From Chitinophaga jiangningensis (GTDB taxonomy: Bacteria > Bacteroidota > Bacteroidia > Chitinophagales > Chitinophagaceae), in contig NZ_FRBL01000001.1 of the NCBI RefSeq assembly GCF_900142605.1, positions 558,001 through 622,000 of the forward strand: a stretch of DNA of 64,000 bases, in the 5' to 3' direction. The notes under the pieces were generated by a model, which was given only the letters and a program-made list of their open reading frames with translations, was not told the origin of the DNA and made no database searches. The translations under genes and the position numbers were made by a program. Every line of letters begins with the position of its first letter. Position 1 is the first letter of the stretch. Of this stretch, positions 1 to 7,998 are shown one piece after another.

Positions 1-892
1 CATTTTCTTTCACCAGGGCCTGTTGCCCGGGTTTCAACTGTATTTTATTATCTGTTGTTTTTACGTTGATAGCTCCTGCAATCAGGGTGGCTGTTATATG
101 CTTATCGTCGTTATAGGCACTTATGTTGAAGCTGGTGCCCAGTACCTCTATCGCTGTTTGACCAGTGAGTGAAACATAGAAAGGTTGATTTTCCTGCGGT
201 GCTACTTCGATGTATACCTCACCGGATACTTCAATCCGCCTTTCATTACCGGCAAAACTCACCGGGAACTTCACGGAGCTGGCAGCGTTCATCCACAACA
301 TACTGCCATCGGGCAGTATGAGGGTGAACTGCCTGGACCTGGGAGTGGTAATCGTATTCCAGGCTATTTTTTCATTGTCCTTTTTTAATACGTCGTATTT
401 CAGTTTACCGGCATCCATGCGCAGGTTGGTTCCCTGCTGAGCGGCGATCAGACCGTTTCCGAGGCTGTCGAGCAATACCTGCTGTCCGTTTGCAAGTGTT
501 AACATAGCACCCTGACGGCCTGGCTGAATTTTAGCAGCAGCTTTGAAGTCATCTATCTTAACGGTTGGCCGGGTACCGTTATACCACCACGCCGCACCTG
601 CTACCAACACTACCGCAGCTGCGGCTGCGGCCCAGCGCCAGCGGCCCATAGGCACCACTGGTGAGGCATCCCTTTGTTCAGCAGCTGTTAAGGCTAATGC
701 TAATGCCTCCTGCCTGTGTGGAAGTAATTGTCCTTTAGGAAAAGTACGCTCAGGAAAAGCCTCCCGGAGCATTTCATTAAATGCTTCCAGAGTGATGTTA
801 TTACACCACTCTTCCCAGGTAAGCCGCTCCTGTTCAGTGATGGTACCATCATCATATTTCCTGAACAGTACAATTACTTCTTGTTTATTCAT
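1..892 (-). CDS. FecR-family anti-sigma factor, 3' end cut by window edge
   Basis: The reading frame begins at the ATG at 890-892 and stays open to base 1, so about 297 residues are visible and the C-terminus is outside the window. An N-terminal cytoplasmic segment (about residues 1-80) would hold the sigma factor. One membrane helix follows (about 84-102, Ala/Val-rich, ending WWY). The periplasmic part contains the FecR signature region, with LPDGSMLWMNAASSVKFP and then ERRIEVSGEVYIEV. FecR proteins in Bacteroidota relay signals from an outer-membrane TonB receptor to an ECF sigma factor. The sigma gene lies 62 bases upstream on the same strand, so the two form an operon. The cognate receptor is probably just beyond the left edge; that is inference. 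Confidence 0.9.
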   Translation of the reverse strand, partial: MNKQEVIVLFRKYDDGTITEQERLTWEEWCNNITLEAFNEMLREAFPERTFPKGQLLPHRQEALALALTAAEQRDASPVVPMGRWRWAAAAAAVVLVAGAAWWYNGTRPTVKIDDFKAAAKIQPGRQGAMLTLANGQQVLLDSLGNGLIAAQQGTNLRMDAGKLKYDVLKKDNEKIAWNTITTPRSRQFTLILPDGSMLWMNAASSVKFPVSFAGNERRIEVSGEVYIEVAPQENQPFYVSLTGQTAIEVLGTSFNISAYNDDKHITATLIAGAINVKTTDNKIQLKPGQQALVKEN

Positions 893-954
893 ATGCTGTT
901 AATAGATAGACGTAAGTGAAATAGGGAATGGACACCTTTTTTCTAAAAAAAATT

Positions 955-1554
955 TTACAGGTAGGATGGCATGACAAGCAGTACTAATACAGACATCCAC
1001 TCACCGTTTTTAACCAGTGCCATTTTCATTTGTTCCAATGCCGTATACAGGTGCTTTTTCACAGCGGATCTGCTGATACCTTCGCGTTCTGCTATTTCCT
1101 GCAATGTAAGTCCTTCCTGGGTCCGTAGCAGGAAGATAGATTTCTTTTTACCATGCAGCTGTTGTACCGCAGCCCATGCAGTTTCATAATATTGTTTATA
1201 TAGGTAGATATCATCCGACAAGGGGTCCGATTCCGGCCGGTGTTCCTGATAGGTAAATTCTGCTGTAGTTCGGGTATTGCGGCTCCGCATTTTGTCAATA
1301 CGGAGGTTCTTGGCTACTGTAAACATATAATCGCCAAATGACCTGACCAGCATGAGCGTTTCACGGCTGATCCACGTCTTTACAAAAGCGTCCTGAATTA
1401 ATTCTTCTGCCTCCGTCTCTGATTTAACCAGAAATGAAAGGGAATGATATAGGGAGTCGTAATACCGGGCATATAATTGTCCATATGCCTCCCTGTCTCC
1501 TTCAGCGGCCTGTTGTAATAACTCTTTTTCCTCCAGTACTATTTTGGTTGACAA
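955..1554 (-). CDS. ECF RNA polymerase sigma-70 factor (FecI-like)
   Basis: This 199-residue protein has the two-domain ECF layout. Sigma-2 spans about residues 20-92 (DREAYGQLYARYYDSLY, then EAEELIQDAFVKTW). Sigma-4 spans about 128-178, with the helix-turn-helix LTLQEIAEREGISRSAVKKHL. The C-terminus ends in a hydrophobic tail (VLVLLVMPSYL) that is longer than usual. The only plausible start is TTG at 1552-1554; an in-frame stop lies just upstream. It precedes the FecR gene and probably forms a cell-surface signalling pair with it. Exact regulon unknown. Confidence 0.92.
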   Translation of the reverse strand: MSTKIVLEEKELLQQAAEGDREAYGQLYARYYDSLYHSLSFLVKSETEAEELIQDAFVKTWISRETLMLVRSFGDYMFTVAKNLRIDKMRSRNTRTTAEFTYQEHRPESDPLSDDIYLYKQYYETAWAAVQQLHGKKKSIFLLRTQEGLTLQEIAEREGISRSAVKKHLYTALEQMKMALVKNGEWMSVLVLLVMPSYL

Positions 1555-1597
1555 CTCAATTGTTCATTTACTGTACAAACACTAATTAGCTAACAAG

Positions 1598-1630
1598 ATA
1601 AGATAATGTTTTGTAGAATTCTACCCAAAA
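1598..1630 (-). promoter_or_regulatory. Candidate promoter of the sigma gene with a palindrome in the spacer
   Basis: Read on the minus strand there is TTTTG (1630-1626), a 20-base spacer and TATCTTAT (1605-1598). This is close to the Bacteroidota TTTG/TAnnTTTG pattern. A perfect 12-base palindrome, GTAGAATTCTAC (1613-1624), sits in the spacer and could be an operator. The match at -7 is imperfect. Confidence 0.4.
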
Positions 1631-1764
1631 TGGAAAAACGTTGTATTCACCAGCACTTGGTGGCATGCTGGTGGTACAAAGCTGGATTCCTGCCTAAAGA
1701 CGGATTTGAACGACACAATGGACACCGGTTAATAAAAAAAACTTCAAATGAGGACAAATAGTGA

Positions 1765-1785
1765 GGGCGAGCCACTGGCCCGCCC
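1765..1785 (-). terminator. GC-rich hairpin downstream of the acid phosphatase gene
   Basis: GGGCG-a-GCC pairs with GGC-c-CGCCC around a 3-base loop. It lies about 28 bases past the stop of the phosphatase gene. No clear U-tract follows on the minus strand, so the terminator role is tentative. The rest of 1555-1813 shows only the sigma promoter and a 7-bp hairpin at 1648-1673. Confidence 0.35.
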
Positions 1786-1813
1786 CTGCTTTTTGTATTA
1801 TGGAAATATGCTA

Positions 1814-2623
1814 TTAATAGTTTTTCAACTTACTTCGCAACACGGAATCTTTTTGTTGCTCCGTGAGCTTATACTGAAAATTATAAAGGGCTCCTTCCCA
1901 GTCGCCATACATCGGATTAGGCAGCACAATAAACCGCGAACCAAAATCGGCACTGGATTTCAGCGCAGCGGCATTCCTTTCTTCGAAAGGTTTTTTATCA
2001 AAAATGGACGCAAAATCACTGAGATTATCTCCAAACAGCAACACGATATCATACTGCTGCAGCACTTGCTGGCGGCGGGGTTCCTTGCCGGAAGTGGTTG
2101 TTTTCAGCAGCAGGTGCTGGTCATCTGCATAAGGAAAGTTGAACTGCTGCAGGTTTTTAAGGGTGGCAGCCCGTTCCGACTCCAGCCTGTTGGTGATATA
2201 AAATACCTGTACCCCTTTTGACGCTGCATATTTGAAGAATGCCGGAGCTCCCGGTACCGTGTCAGCAGCTGCTTTGGCGGTCCATTCGGCCCAGCTTTTT
2301 TCGTCGTAGCCTTTTTTATTCAGAGCCTGGTGCACAGAATAGGGGCTGTTATCCAATACCGTTTCATCGATGTCCGTTACTACAGCCAGCGGCTTACCGT
2401 TGGCTTTTGCCAGGTACTGATCCAGTCGCCATGTGGCCAGCTGGTATGCCTGTAAACACAATGCCTTGTACTCACCCGACTGTTGTTGCCACAAGGCGGC
2501 CCATGCAGCTCCCTGTGGTACCAGCACCGTGTTGGATGCGGTGCTGCCTGCCGCCGGCTGCCCGGTTTTACATGCTGCCAAACCTGCCAGTAGTACTACT
2601 CCCCAAAGCCTTATCATCTTCAT
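1814..2623 (-). CDS. HAD-family acid phosphatase, lipoprotein e(P4) type
   Basis: This 269-residue secreted lipoprotein has signal peptide MKMIRLWGVVLLAGLAAC with lipobox Cys18. The HAD motif I is VVTDIDETVLDN, with nucleophile Asp84 and acid/base Asp86. A later acidic motif, LLFGDNLSDF, fits motif IV of class B/C (subfamily IIIB) phosphatases. Such enzymes remove phosphate from nucleoside monophosphates and other esters outside the cytoplasm, so the product can be imported. It is transcribed away from dprA, and the 94-base gap must hold divergent promoters. The exact substrate cannot be told from sequence. Confidence 0.9.
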   Translation of the reverse strand: MKMIRLWGVVLLAGLAACKTGQPAAGSTASNTVLVPQGAAWAALWQQQSGEYKALCLQAYQLATWRLDQYLAKANGKPLAVVTDIDETVLDNSPYSVHQALNKKGYDEKSWAEWTAKAAADTVPGAPAFFKYAASKGVQVFYITNRLESERAATLKNLQQFNFPYADDQHLLLKTTTSGKEPRRQQVLQQYDIVLLFGDNLSDFASIFDKKPFEERNAAALKSSADFGSRFIVLPNPMYGDWEGALYNFQYKLTEQQKDSVLRSKLKNY

Positions 2624-2717
2624 AAAATATAAATTGGTTGCTGCAAAAATAAATCACCTGTGCAAGAAAAAACTACTCCGGATAAATTGTAATTTGAATG
2701 GACTAAAATTGTTTGTT

Positions 2718-3824
2718 ATGCCCTCCGAATTAATGTATCAGATTGCATTAACCAGGGTGCCCATGATTGGTGATGTCACCATCCGGAAGCTCCTGGATTA
2801 CTTTCCCACTGCTTCCGCTATTTTCCAGGCCAGGCACCACGAGTTGGAAAAAATTGAACAGGTAGGCAGTGTAAAGGCCAGCGCCATCAAGCACTTCAAT
2901 GATTTTGAGCCCATAGAAAAGGAAATGGAATTCATCAGCGCCAATGATATCCAGGTTATTTTTTACAGAGATGAAAGCTATCCGGGGAGAATGCGTAATT
3001 GTATGGACGCCCCATCCCTGCTGTATTTCAAAGGAAATGCTTCCCTGAATGCCTCCCGGATGGTGAGCATTGTGGGCACCCGGCAGCCATCGCCATATGG
3101 CATCCGGGTTTGCGAGCAACTGGTGAAGGAATTGTGCGATAACGGTGTTACCGTTATCAGTGGACTGGCCTATGGGATCGACATCCTGGCGCACAACACC
3201 GCCGTGGCGGCCAAGGCGCCCACTATAGGCGTACTGGCACATGGGCTGGACCGTATATACCCGGCCGCACATAGTCAGGTGGCCGAAAGCATGCAGCAGT
3301 GCGGCGGCTTACTCACGGAGTACCCCGTTAATACCCTGCCCGATAAACAGAATTTCCCAAAGCGCAACAGGATAGTGGCAGGACTGGCAGATGCCACGGT
3401 AGTTATTGAAAGTGGTATCAAAGGTGGTTCACTGATCACTGCCGCCCTGGCCAATGGCTACAACCGGGATGTATATTGCATTCCCGGCCGGGTGGGCGAA
3501 TGGTATTCCGCCGGTTGCCATGCATTGATCCGGGAAAACAAGGCCACACTCATTACCTGTGCAGCAGATATATTAAGCGCTATGGGATGGGACCAACAGG
3601 CAGCCAGGCCCATAGCTAACAGGCAGGTACCGTTGTTTCCCGAACTTTCCCCGGAAGAACAAGCTATTATGCGGCTTTTTGAGCAACGGAAACGGCTACA
3701 TCTGGAAGAAATATATATACTTAGTCGCCTGAGCGGTAGCCAGGTGGCAGTAGCCGTATTCAACCTCGAAATGCAGTCCCTGGTGAAATGTTTGCCGGGT
3801 CAGGTATATGAACCTGTCATTTGA
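2718..3824 (+). CDS. dprA: DNA-processing protein DprA
   Basis: DprA loads RecA on incoming single-stranded DNA during natural transformation. The 368-residue frame starts at ATG 2718. The open frame extends further upstream, but that part is antisense to the phosphatase gene and lacks homology-like features. An N-terminal helix-hairpin-helix region (IEQVGSVKASAIKHF) precedes the Rossmann-like core: SIVGTRQPSPYG, then SGLAYGIDILAH, then KRNRIVAGLADATVVIES, then GGSLITAALA. A C-terminal winged-helix-like segment (about 310-368) ends the protein. An alternative start is ATG 2733. It stands alone; other competence genes were not seen in this window. Confidence 0.95.
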   Translation: MPSELMYQIALTRVPMIGDVTIRKLLDYFPTASAIFQARHHELEKIEQVGSVKASAIKHFNDFEPIEKEMEFISANDIQVIFYRDESYPGRMRNCMDAPSLLYFKGNASLNASRMVSIVGTRQPSPYGIRVCEQLVKELCDNGVTVISGLAYGIDILAHNTAVAAKAPTIGVLAHGLDRIYPAAHSQVAESMQQCGGLLTEYPVNTLPDKQNFPKRNRIVAGLADATVVIESGIKGGSLITAALANGYNRDVYCIPGRVGEWYSAGCHALIRENKATLITCAADILSAMGWDQQAARPIANRQVPLFPELSPEEQAIMRLFEQRKRLHLEEIYILSRLSGSQVAVAVFNLEMQSLVKCLPGQVYEPVI

Positions 3825-3888
3825 GCGTCAGGAAACACAAATTCACAACTGCTTAACAGTGAAATTTTATTTATTGCGCAAATAGGTG

Positions 3889-3896
3889 TACATTTG
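3889..3896 (+). promoter_or_regulatory. -7 element of the guaB promoter
   Basis: TACATTTG matches the Bacteroidota TAnnTTTG -7 consensus exactly and lies 36 bases before the guaB start. No convincing -33 TTG element is seen at the usual 19-21 base distance. Confidence 0.55.
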
Positions 3897-3932
3897 CGTG
3901 CAATTATTTTTTAACTGACAAATAGTTGCATC

Positions 3933-5405
3933 ATGCCTGCGGGAAAATCTAAACCCAAATTTGTAGCTGACGGACTGACATTTGATGATGTACTCCTCGT
4001 CCCGGCCTACTCTGAAGTTCATCCGAAAGATGTAAATATCTCTACGCAATTAACAAAGAACATACGGCTCAATTTACCGATGGTATCTGCCGCTATGGAC
4101 ACTGTTACGGAAGCCAATCTGGCTATCGCCCTGGCGAGAGAGGGTGGAATAGGTATTCTCCACAAAAACATGAGCATAGAAAGACAGGCGGAAATGGTTC
4201 GTCGTGTAAAGCGTAGCGAAAGCGGTCTGATTATGGACCCTGTTACCTTACAGCCGGATGCTACCATTGGCCAGGCCCTGAAGCTCATGAAAGAAAACGG
4301 CATTGGTGGTATTCCAATCGTTGACAACGCCAGCAAGCTGATCGGCATTCTGACCAACAGAGACCTGCGTTTCGAGAAAAATAAAAAACGCCTCGTAAAA
4401 GAAGTAATGACCAGCGAAAAGCTGATCACCGCTCCTGAAGGCACCGACCTGAAAAAGGCGGAAAAAATCCTCCAGCAATATAAGATTGAAAAACTGCCTG
4501 TGGTAAATAAGCAGGGTAAACTGGTTGGCCTGATCACTTATCGTGACATCCTCCAGCTCACCAGCTATCCTAATGCAGTGAAAGACGAGTTTGGCCGCCT
4601 GCTGGTAGGTGCAGCACTGGGTATCACCCCTGACGTGCTGGATCGTGCACAGGCCCTGATTAATGTAGGCGTGGACGTAGTTTGCCTGGATAGCTCTCAT
4701 GGCCATTCCATCGCAGTACTCAACACCCTGAAAAAACTGAAGAAAGCATTCCCTAAATTACAGGTGATCGCTGGTAACGTAGCCACTGCGGAAGGTGCCC
4801 TCGCACTTGCTGCTGCTGGTGCTGATGCGGTAAAAGTAGGTGTGGGCCCTGGTTCCATATGTACTACCCGTATCGTAACCGGTGCCGGTTTCCCTCAGCT
4901 GAGCGCTGTAATGGATGCTGCTGACGCCCTGAAAAAACAAGGTATTCCTGTTATCGCCGATGGCGGTATCCGTTATACCGGTGATATGGTGAAAGCCCTG
5001 GCTGCCGGTGCATCCTGCATCATGGCCGGCTCCATCTTCGCTGGTGTGGAGGAATCTCCGGGAGAAACCATCATCTACGAAGGTCGTAAGTTCAAATCCT
5101 ACCGTGGTATGGGTTCTATCGAAGCCATGCAGGAAGGTAGTAAAGACCGCTACTTCCAGGATGAAGATGATATCAAAAAACTCGTTCCGGAAGGTATCGT
5201 AGGTCGCGTACCTTACAAAGGATACCTCTCCGAAGTTATCCAGCAGTTTGTAGGCGGACTTCGTGCAGGTATGGGCCTCACAGGTTCTAAAGATGTGAAA
5301 ACTTTACAGGGAGCTCAGTTTGTGAAAATCACCGCTGCTACCGTTAAAGAAAACCACCCGCATGATGTGGTAATCACTAAAGAAGCACCTAACTATAGCA
5401 GATAA
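3933..5405 (+). CDS. guaB: IMP dehydrogenase
   Basis: IMP dehydrogenase converts IMP to XMP with NAD+, the committed step to GMP. The 490-residue length is typical. The TIM-barrel begins with LTFDDVLLVPAYSEV. Two CBS domains are inserted at about residues 98-212. The catalytic loop is GPGSICTTR with Cys310. Mobile-flap residues (RYFQDEDDIKKLVPEGIVGRVPYKG, about 408-432) follow. A -7 element lies upstream and a clear hairpin terminator downstream, so it appears to be monocistronic. Confidence 0.97.
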   Translation: MPAGKSKPKFVADGLTFDDVLLVPAYSEVHPKDVNISTQLTKNIRLNLPMVSAAMDTVTEANLAIALAREGGIGILHKNMSIERQAEMVRRVKRSESGLIMDPVTLQPDATIGQALKLMKENGIGGIPIVDNASKLIGILTNRDLRFEKNKKRLVKEVMTSEKLITAPEGTDLKKAEKILQQYKIEKLPVVNKQGKLVGLITYRDILQLTSYPNAVKDEFGRLLVGAALGITPDVLDRAQALINVGVDVVCLDSSHGHSIAVLNTLKKLKKAFPKLQVIAGNVATAEGALALAAAGADAVKVGVGPGSICTTRIVTGAGFPQLSAVMDAADALKKQGIPVIADGGIRYTGDMVKALAAGASCIMAGSIFAGVEESPGETIIYEGRKFKSYRGMGSIEAMQEGSKDRYFQDEDDIKKLVPEGIVGRVPYKGYLSEVIQQFVGGLRAGMGLTGSKDVKTLQGAQFVKITAATVKENHPHDVVITKEAPNYSR

Positions 5406-5428
5406 GCGCAAGCAGTTAAATTATAACG

Positions 5429-5470
5429 CACCGCAGTTCGTACTACTTGTATGGACTGCGGTGTTTTGCT
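5429..5470 (+). terminator. Intrinsic terminator of guaB
   Basis: A perfect 9-bp stem, CACCGCAGT (5429-5437) with ACTGCGGTG (5455-5463), is followed by TTTTGCTTT. It starts 23 bases after the guaB stop. Confidence 0.75.
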
Positions 5471-5527
5471 TTCAGGAGGCCGTCATTCAAATAATCAATT
5501 AATATCATGTTATAATAGCATGCCGTC

Positions 5528-5559
5528 TTTTGTTTTGTACCGATCCCCACTTATCTTCG
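5528..5559 (+). promoter_or_regulatory. Candidate promoter for lnt
   Basis: TTTTG (5528-5532), a 19-base spacer and TATCTTCG (5552-5559) fit the Bacteroidota pattern with one mismatch. The lnt start codon is 26 bases further on. Confidence 0.5.
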
Positions 5560-5585
5560 TTGCCATCTATTCCTGAAACACGAAT

Positions 5586-7199
5586 ATGAACCTGCGCATT
5601 ATCATTTTAAGTATACTCAGTGGATTGCTGCTCTGGCTTTCCTGGCCTACCATGCCGTTTACCCCGTTGATTTTTATTGCCCTTACGCCTTTGTTTTATA
5701 TTACAGAGAAGGTAAGGCATAAGGGGGCTTATTTCGGGCTGATATTCCTCGCTTTTCTCCTTTGGAATGCGGGCAGTACCTGGTGGGTGGGCAACACCCC
5801 CGTGCCTGCCAGCGGCGTTTTTGCCAACAGCTTTAATGCCTTTCTGATGACGATCCCGTGGGTGATGTATAAGAATAGTCGCCGGCGCCTGTCGGCCACC
5901 AGCAGCTATTTTGCGCTGATCGTATACTGGCTCACCTTCGAATATATTCACCAAACCTGGGAACTCAGCTGGCCATGGCTGGTACTGGGTAACGGCTTTG
6001 CCATGCACCCCGGGTGGATACAGTGGTATGAATATACCGGCGCCAGCGGTGGCACCGTATGGGTACTACTGAGCAATATCCTGATTTATACAGCATGGAA
6101 ACGGGCACGTATACACGATTATTCCTTTGCGGAGTTTTGTAAAAGAGAGATATGGAAGCCTGCGGTTGTCCTATTGCTGCCACTGCTGGTGAATGTGCTC
6201 ATTCACCCTGTTCCGGATGATCCGGCAAAGCAAATCAACGTCGTAGTAGTGCAACCTAATATTGATCCCTACGATGAGAAATTTGCCGGAGGCAATTCCA
6301 TGCAGCAGGTCGAAAAACTCATCTCTCTCTCAAAAGAAAAAACAGATAGCAATACCCGTTATATTATTTGGCCGGAAACTGCGCTATTTCCGCAGGGCGG
6401 CTGGGAAGAGCAATTAAACTACACGCCTGAAGTTACCGCTGTACGTGACTTTCTGCGTCAATACCCACATGCCAAAGTGATCACCGGCGCTGTTACTTTA
6501 AAGCAGTACCGCCAGCCGGATGAAGCGGCAGAAGGGAGTCGCACCATGGAAGATGGCACCCATTGGGATGCCTTCAACAGCGCACTGCAAATCGATACTT
6601 CGAACTCCATACAGATATATCATAAATATGAACTGGTGCCGGGGGTAGAATTGGTACCCTATGTGCGCTATTTCAATTTCATGAAAAAAGTGGCGCTGGA
6701 CATGGGCGGCATCAGCGGAAGTTATGGCCGCACCCCTGCCTGTGAAATGCTTACAGATCCGGCACACAACATTAATGTATTCCCTACCATCTGTTACGAA
6801 TCCGTTTTCAGTAACTATGTAGCTTCCCGTGCGCGTGCCGGCGCCAACCTGCTGGTAATCATCACCAACGATGGCTGGTGGGGAAATACAGAAGGGCACA
6901 GGCAACATATGCAGTATGCCCGCATCCGTGCCATTGAAACCCGGAAATGGATTGCCCGCAGCGCCAACACCGGTATTTCAGCAGTGGTAGACCCGCTGGG
7001 CAACATCTATCAGCCGCAACCCTATTGGGAACCAGCCGTTTTTAAAGCACCTGTAACACCGAGGTATGATCTTACGTTCTACGTAAAATATGGAGATCTT
7101 ATTTCGAGAGGAGCAATAATATTTTGTATCTTGTTATTGATACATGCTATTTTTTCACGGTTCATTCCAGGCATCAGAAATGTGGAAAACAATCAATAA
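5586..7199 (+). CDS. lnt: Apolipoprotein N-acyltransferase
   Basis: Lnt adds the third acyl chain to lipoproteins in the inner membrane. The 537-residue protein has about seven N-terminal membrane helices (to about residue 205), a carbon-nitrogen hydrolase domain (about 217-500) and a last membrane helix (about 510-530). The nitrilase-type triad is visible: Glu264 in IIWPETALF, Lys347 in HKYELVPGVE, and Cys403 in TICYESVF. The downstream hydrolase gene overlaps its last 20 bases, so the two are co-transcribed. This window encodes several likely substrates, the lipoproteins around it. Confidence 0.95.
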   Translation: MNLRIIILSILSGLLLWLSWPTMPFTPLIFIALTPLFYITEKVRHKGAYFGLIFLAFLLWNAGSTWWVGNTPVPASGVFANSFNAFLMTIPWVMYKNSRRRLSATSSYFALIVYWLTFEYIHQTWELSWPWLVLGNGFAMHPGWIQWYEYTGASGGTVWVLLSNILIYTAWKRARIHDYSFAEFCKREIWKPAVVLLLPLLVNVLIHPVPDDPAKQINVVVVQPNIDPYDEKFAGGNSMQQVEKLISLSKEKTDSNTRYIIWPETALFPQGGWEEQLNYTPEVTAVRDFLRQYPHAKVITGAVTLKQYRQPDEAAEGSRTMEDGTHWDAFNSALQIDTSNSIQIYHKYELVPGVELVPYVRYFNFMKKVALDMGGISGSYGRTPACEMLTDPAHNINVFPTICYESVFSNYVASRARAGANLLVIITNDGWWGNTEGHRQHMQYARIRAIETRKWIARSANTGISAVVDPLGNIYQPQPYWEPAVFKAPVTPRYDLTFYVKYGDLISRGAIIFCILLLIHAIFSRFIPGIRNVENNQ

Positions 7200-7971
7200 T
7201 GGAAATGGCACCTATCAGGACATTGGACAGGGCCCGGCGGTAGTACTCCTTCACGGATTTTCAGAAAACAGCGAGGTGTGGAAAGCACAACGGGATTACC
7301 TGAGCAGGTATTACCGGCTGATACTCCCCGACCTTCCAGGCACCGGAAAATCGCCCCTTACAGCAGGGCTTACCATTGCTGCCATGGCAGACTACGTATA
7401 TGCAATACTGTTAGCAGAAAACATAAAAGAAACGGTAGTAATCGGTCACTCCATGGGAGGTTATGTAGCACTGGCATTGCTGCAGCAACACCCCGAAGTG
7501 ATCAAAGGACTTGGCCTCTTTCATTCTACAGCAGCAGCTGACACAGAAGAGAAAAAGGATACACGTAAGAAATCTATGGACTTTATCCGGCAACATGGCG
7601 GTGCATTATTTACCCGGCAAACGATCCCCAATCTGTTTAGCCCGGCAACCAAAACGAAAAAGCCCGAACTGGTAGAAGCAGGTATCGATATGTGTTCACA
7701 ATGTCCCGATGAATCACTCATTGCCTACACCAATGCAATGATGCAACGACCCGATCTGACCGGATTATTATCTTCAGCATCAACTCCCGTGTTATTTGTG
7801 ATAGGGAAAGATGATAACGCAGTAGCACCAGCCAGTGTAATACAACAGGTGATGCTACCAAAAACCAGCAGCGTATTCATTTTTGAAGAGGTTGGCCACA
7901 TGGGAATGTGGGAAAAAATTGAAGAAAGTAATCATTTACTGAACCAATTTATTTCATTCTGCCAGCTTTAA
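7180..7971 (+). CDS. Alpha/beta hydrolase
   Basis: The 263-residue protein starts at ATG 7180, inside the end of lnt; an upstream ATG at 7144 would give an extra 12 residues without family character. The oxyanion-hole motif is VVLLHGFSENSEVW. The nucleophile elbow is GHSMGG with Ser91. The acid is probably in IGKDDNAVAP (about 216), and the base is His in VGHMGMWE (about 243). The fold and triad are clear, but the substrate is not: family members include esterases, C-C hydrolases and haloperoxidase-like enzymes. Coupling to lnt may just reflect shared transcription. Confidence 0.88.
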   Translation: MWKTINNGNGTYQDIGQGPAVVLLHGFSENSEVWKAQRDYLSRYYRLILPDLPGTGKSPLTAGLTIAAMADYVYAILLAENIKETVVIGHSMGGYVALALLQQHPEVIKGLGLFHSTAAADTEEKKDTRKKSMDFIRQHGGALFTRQTIPNLFSPATKTKKPELVEAGIDMCSQCPDESLIAYTNAMMQRPDLTGLLSSASTPVLFVIGKDDNAVAPASVIQQVMLPKTSSVFIFEEVGHMGMWEKIEESNHLLNQFISFCQL

Positions 7972-7998
7972 ACCCAGGCAGACAAACACTTTCTGGTT

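Noticed and set aside
2433..2717. N-terminal extension of dprA
   Set aside because: The added 95 codons overlap the phosphatase gene in antisense, and the sequence is not DprA-like. ATG 2718 matches family length.
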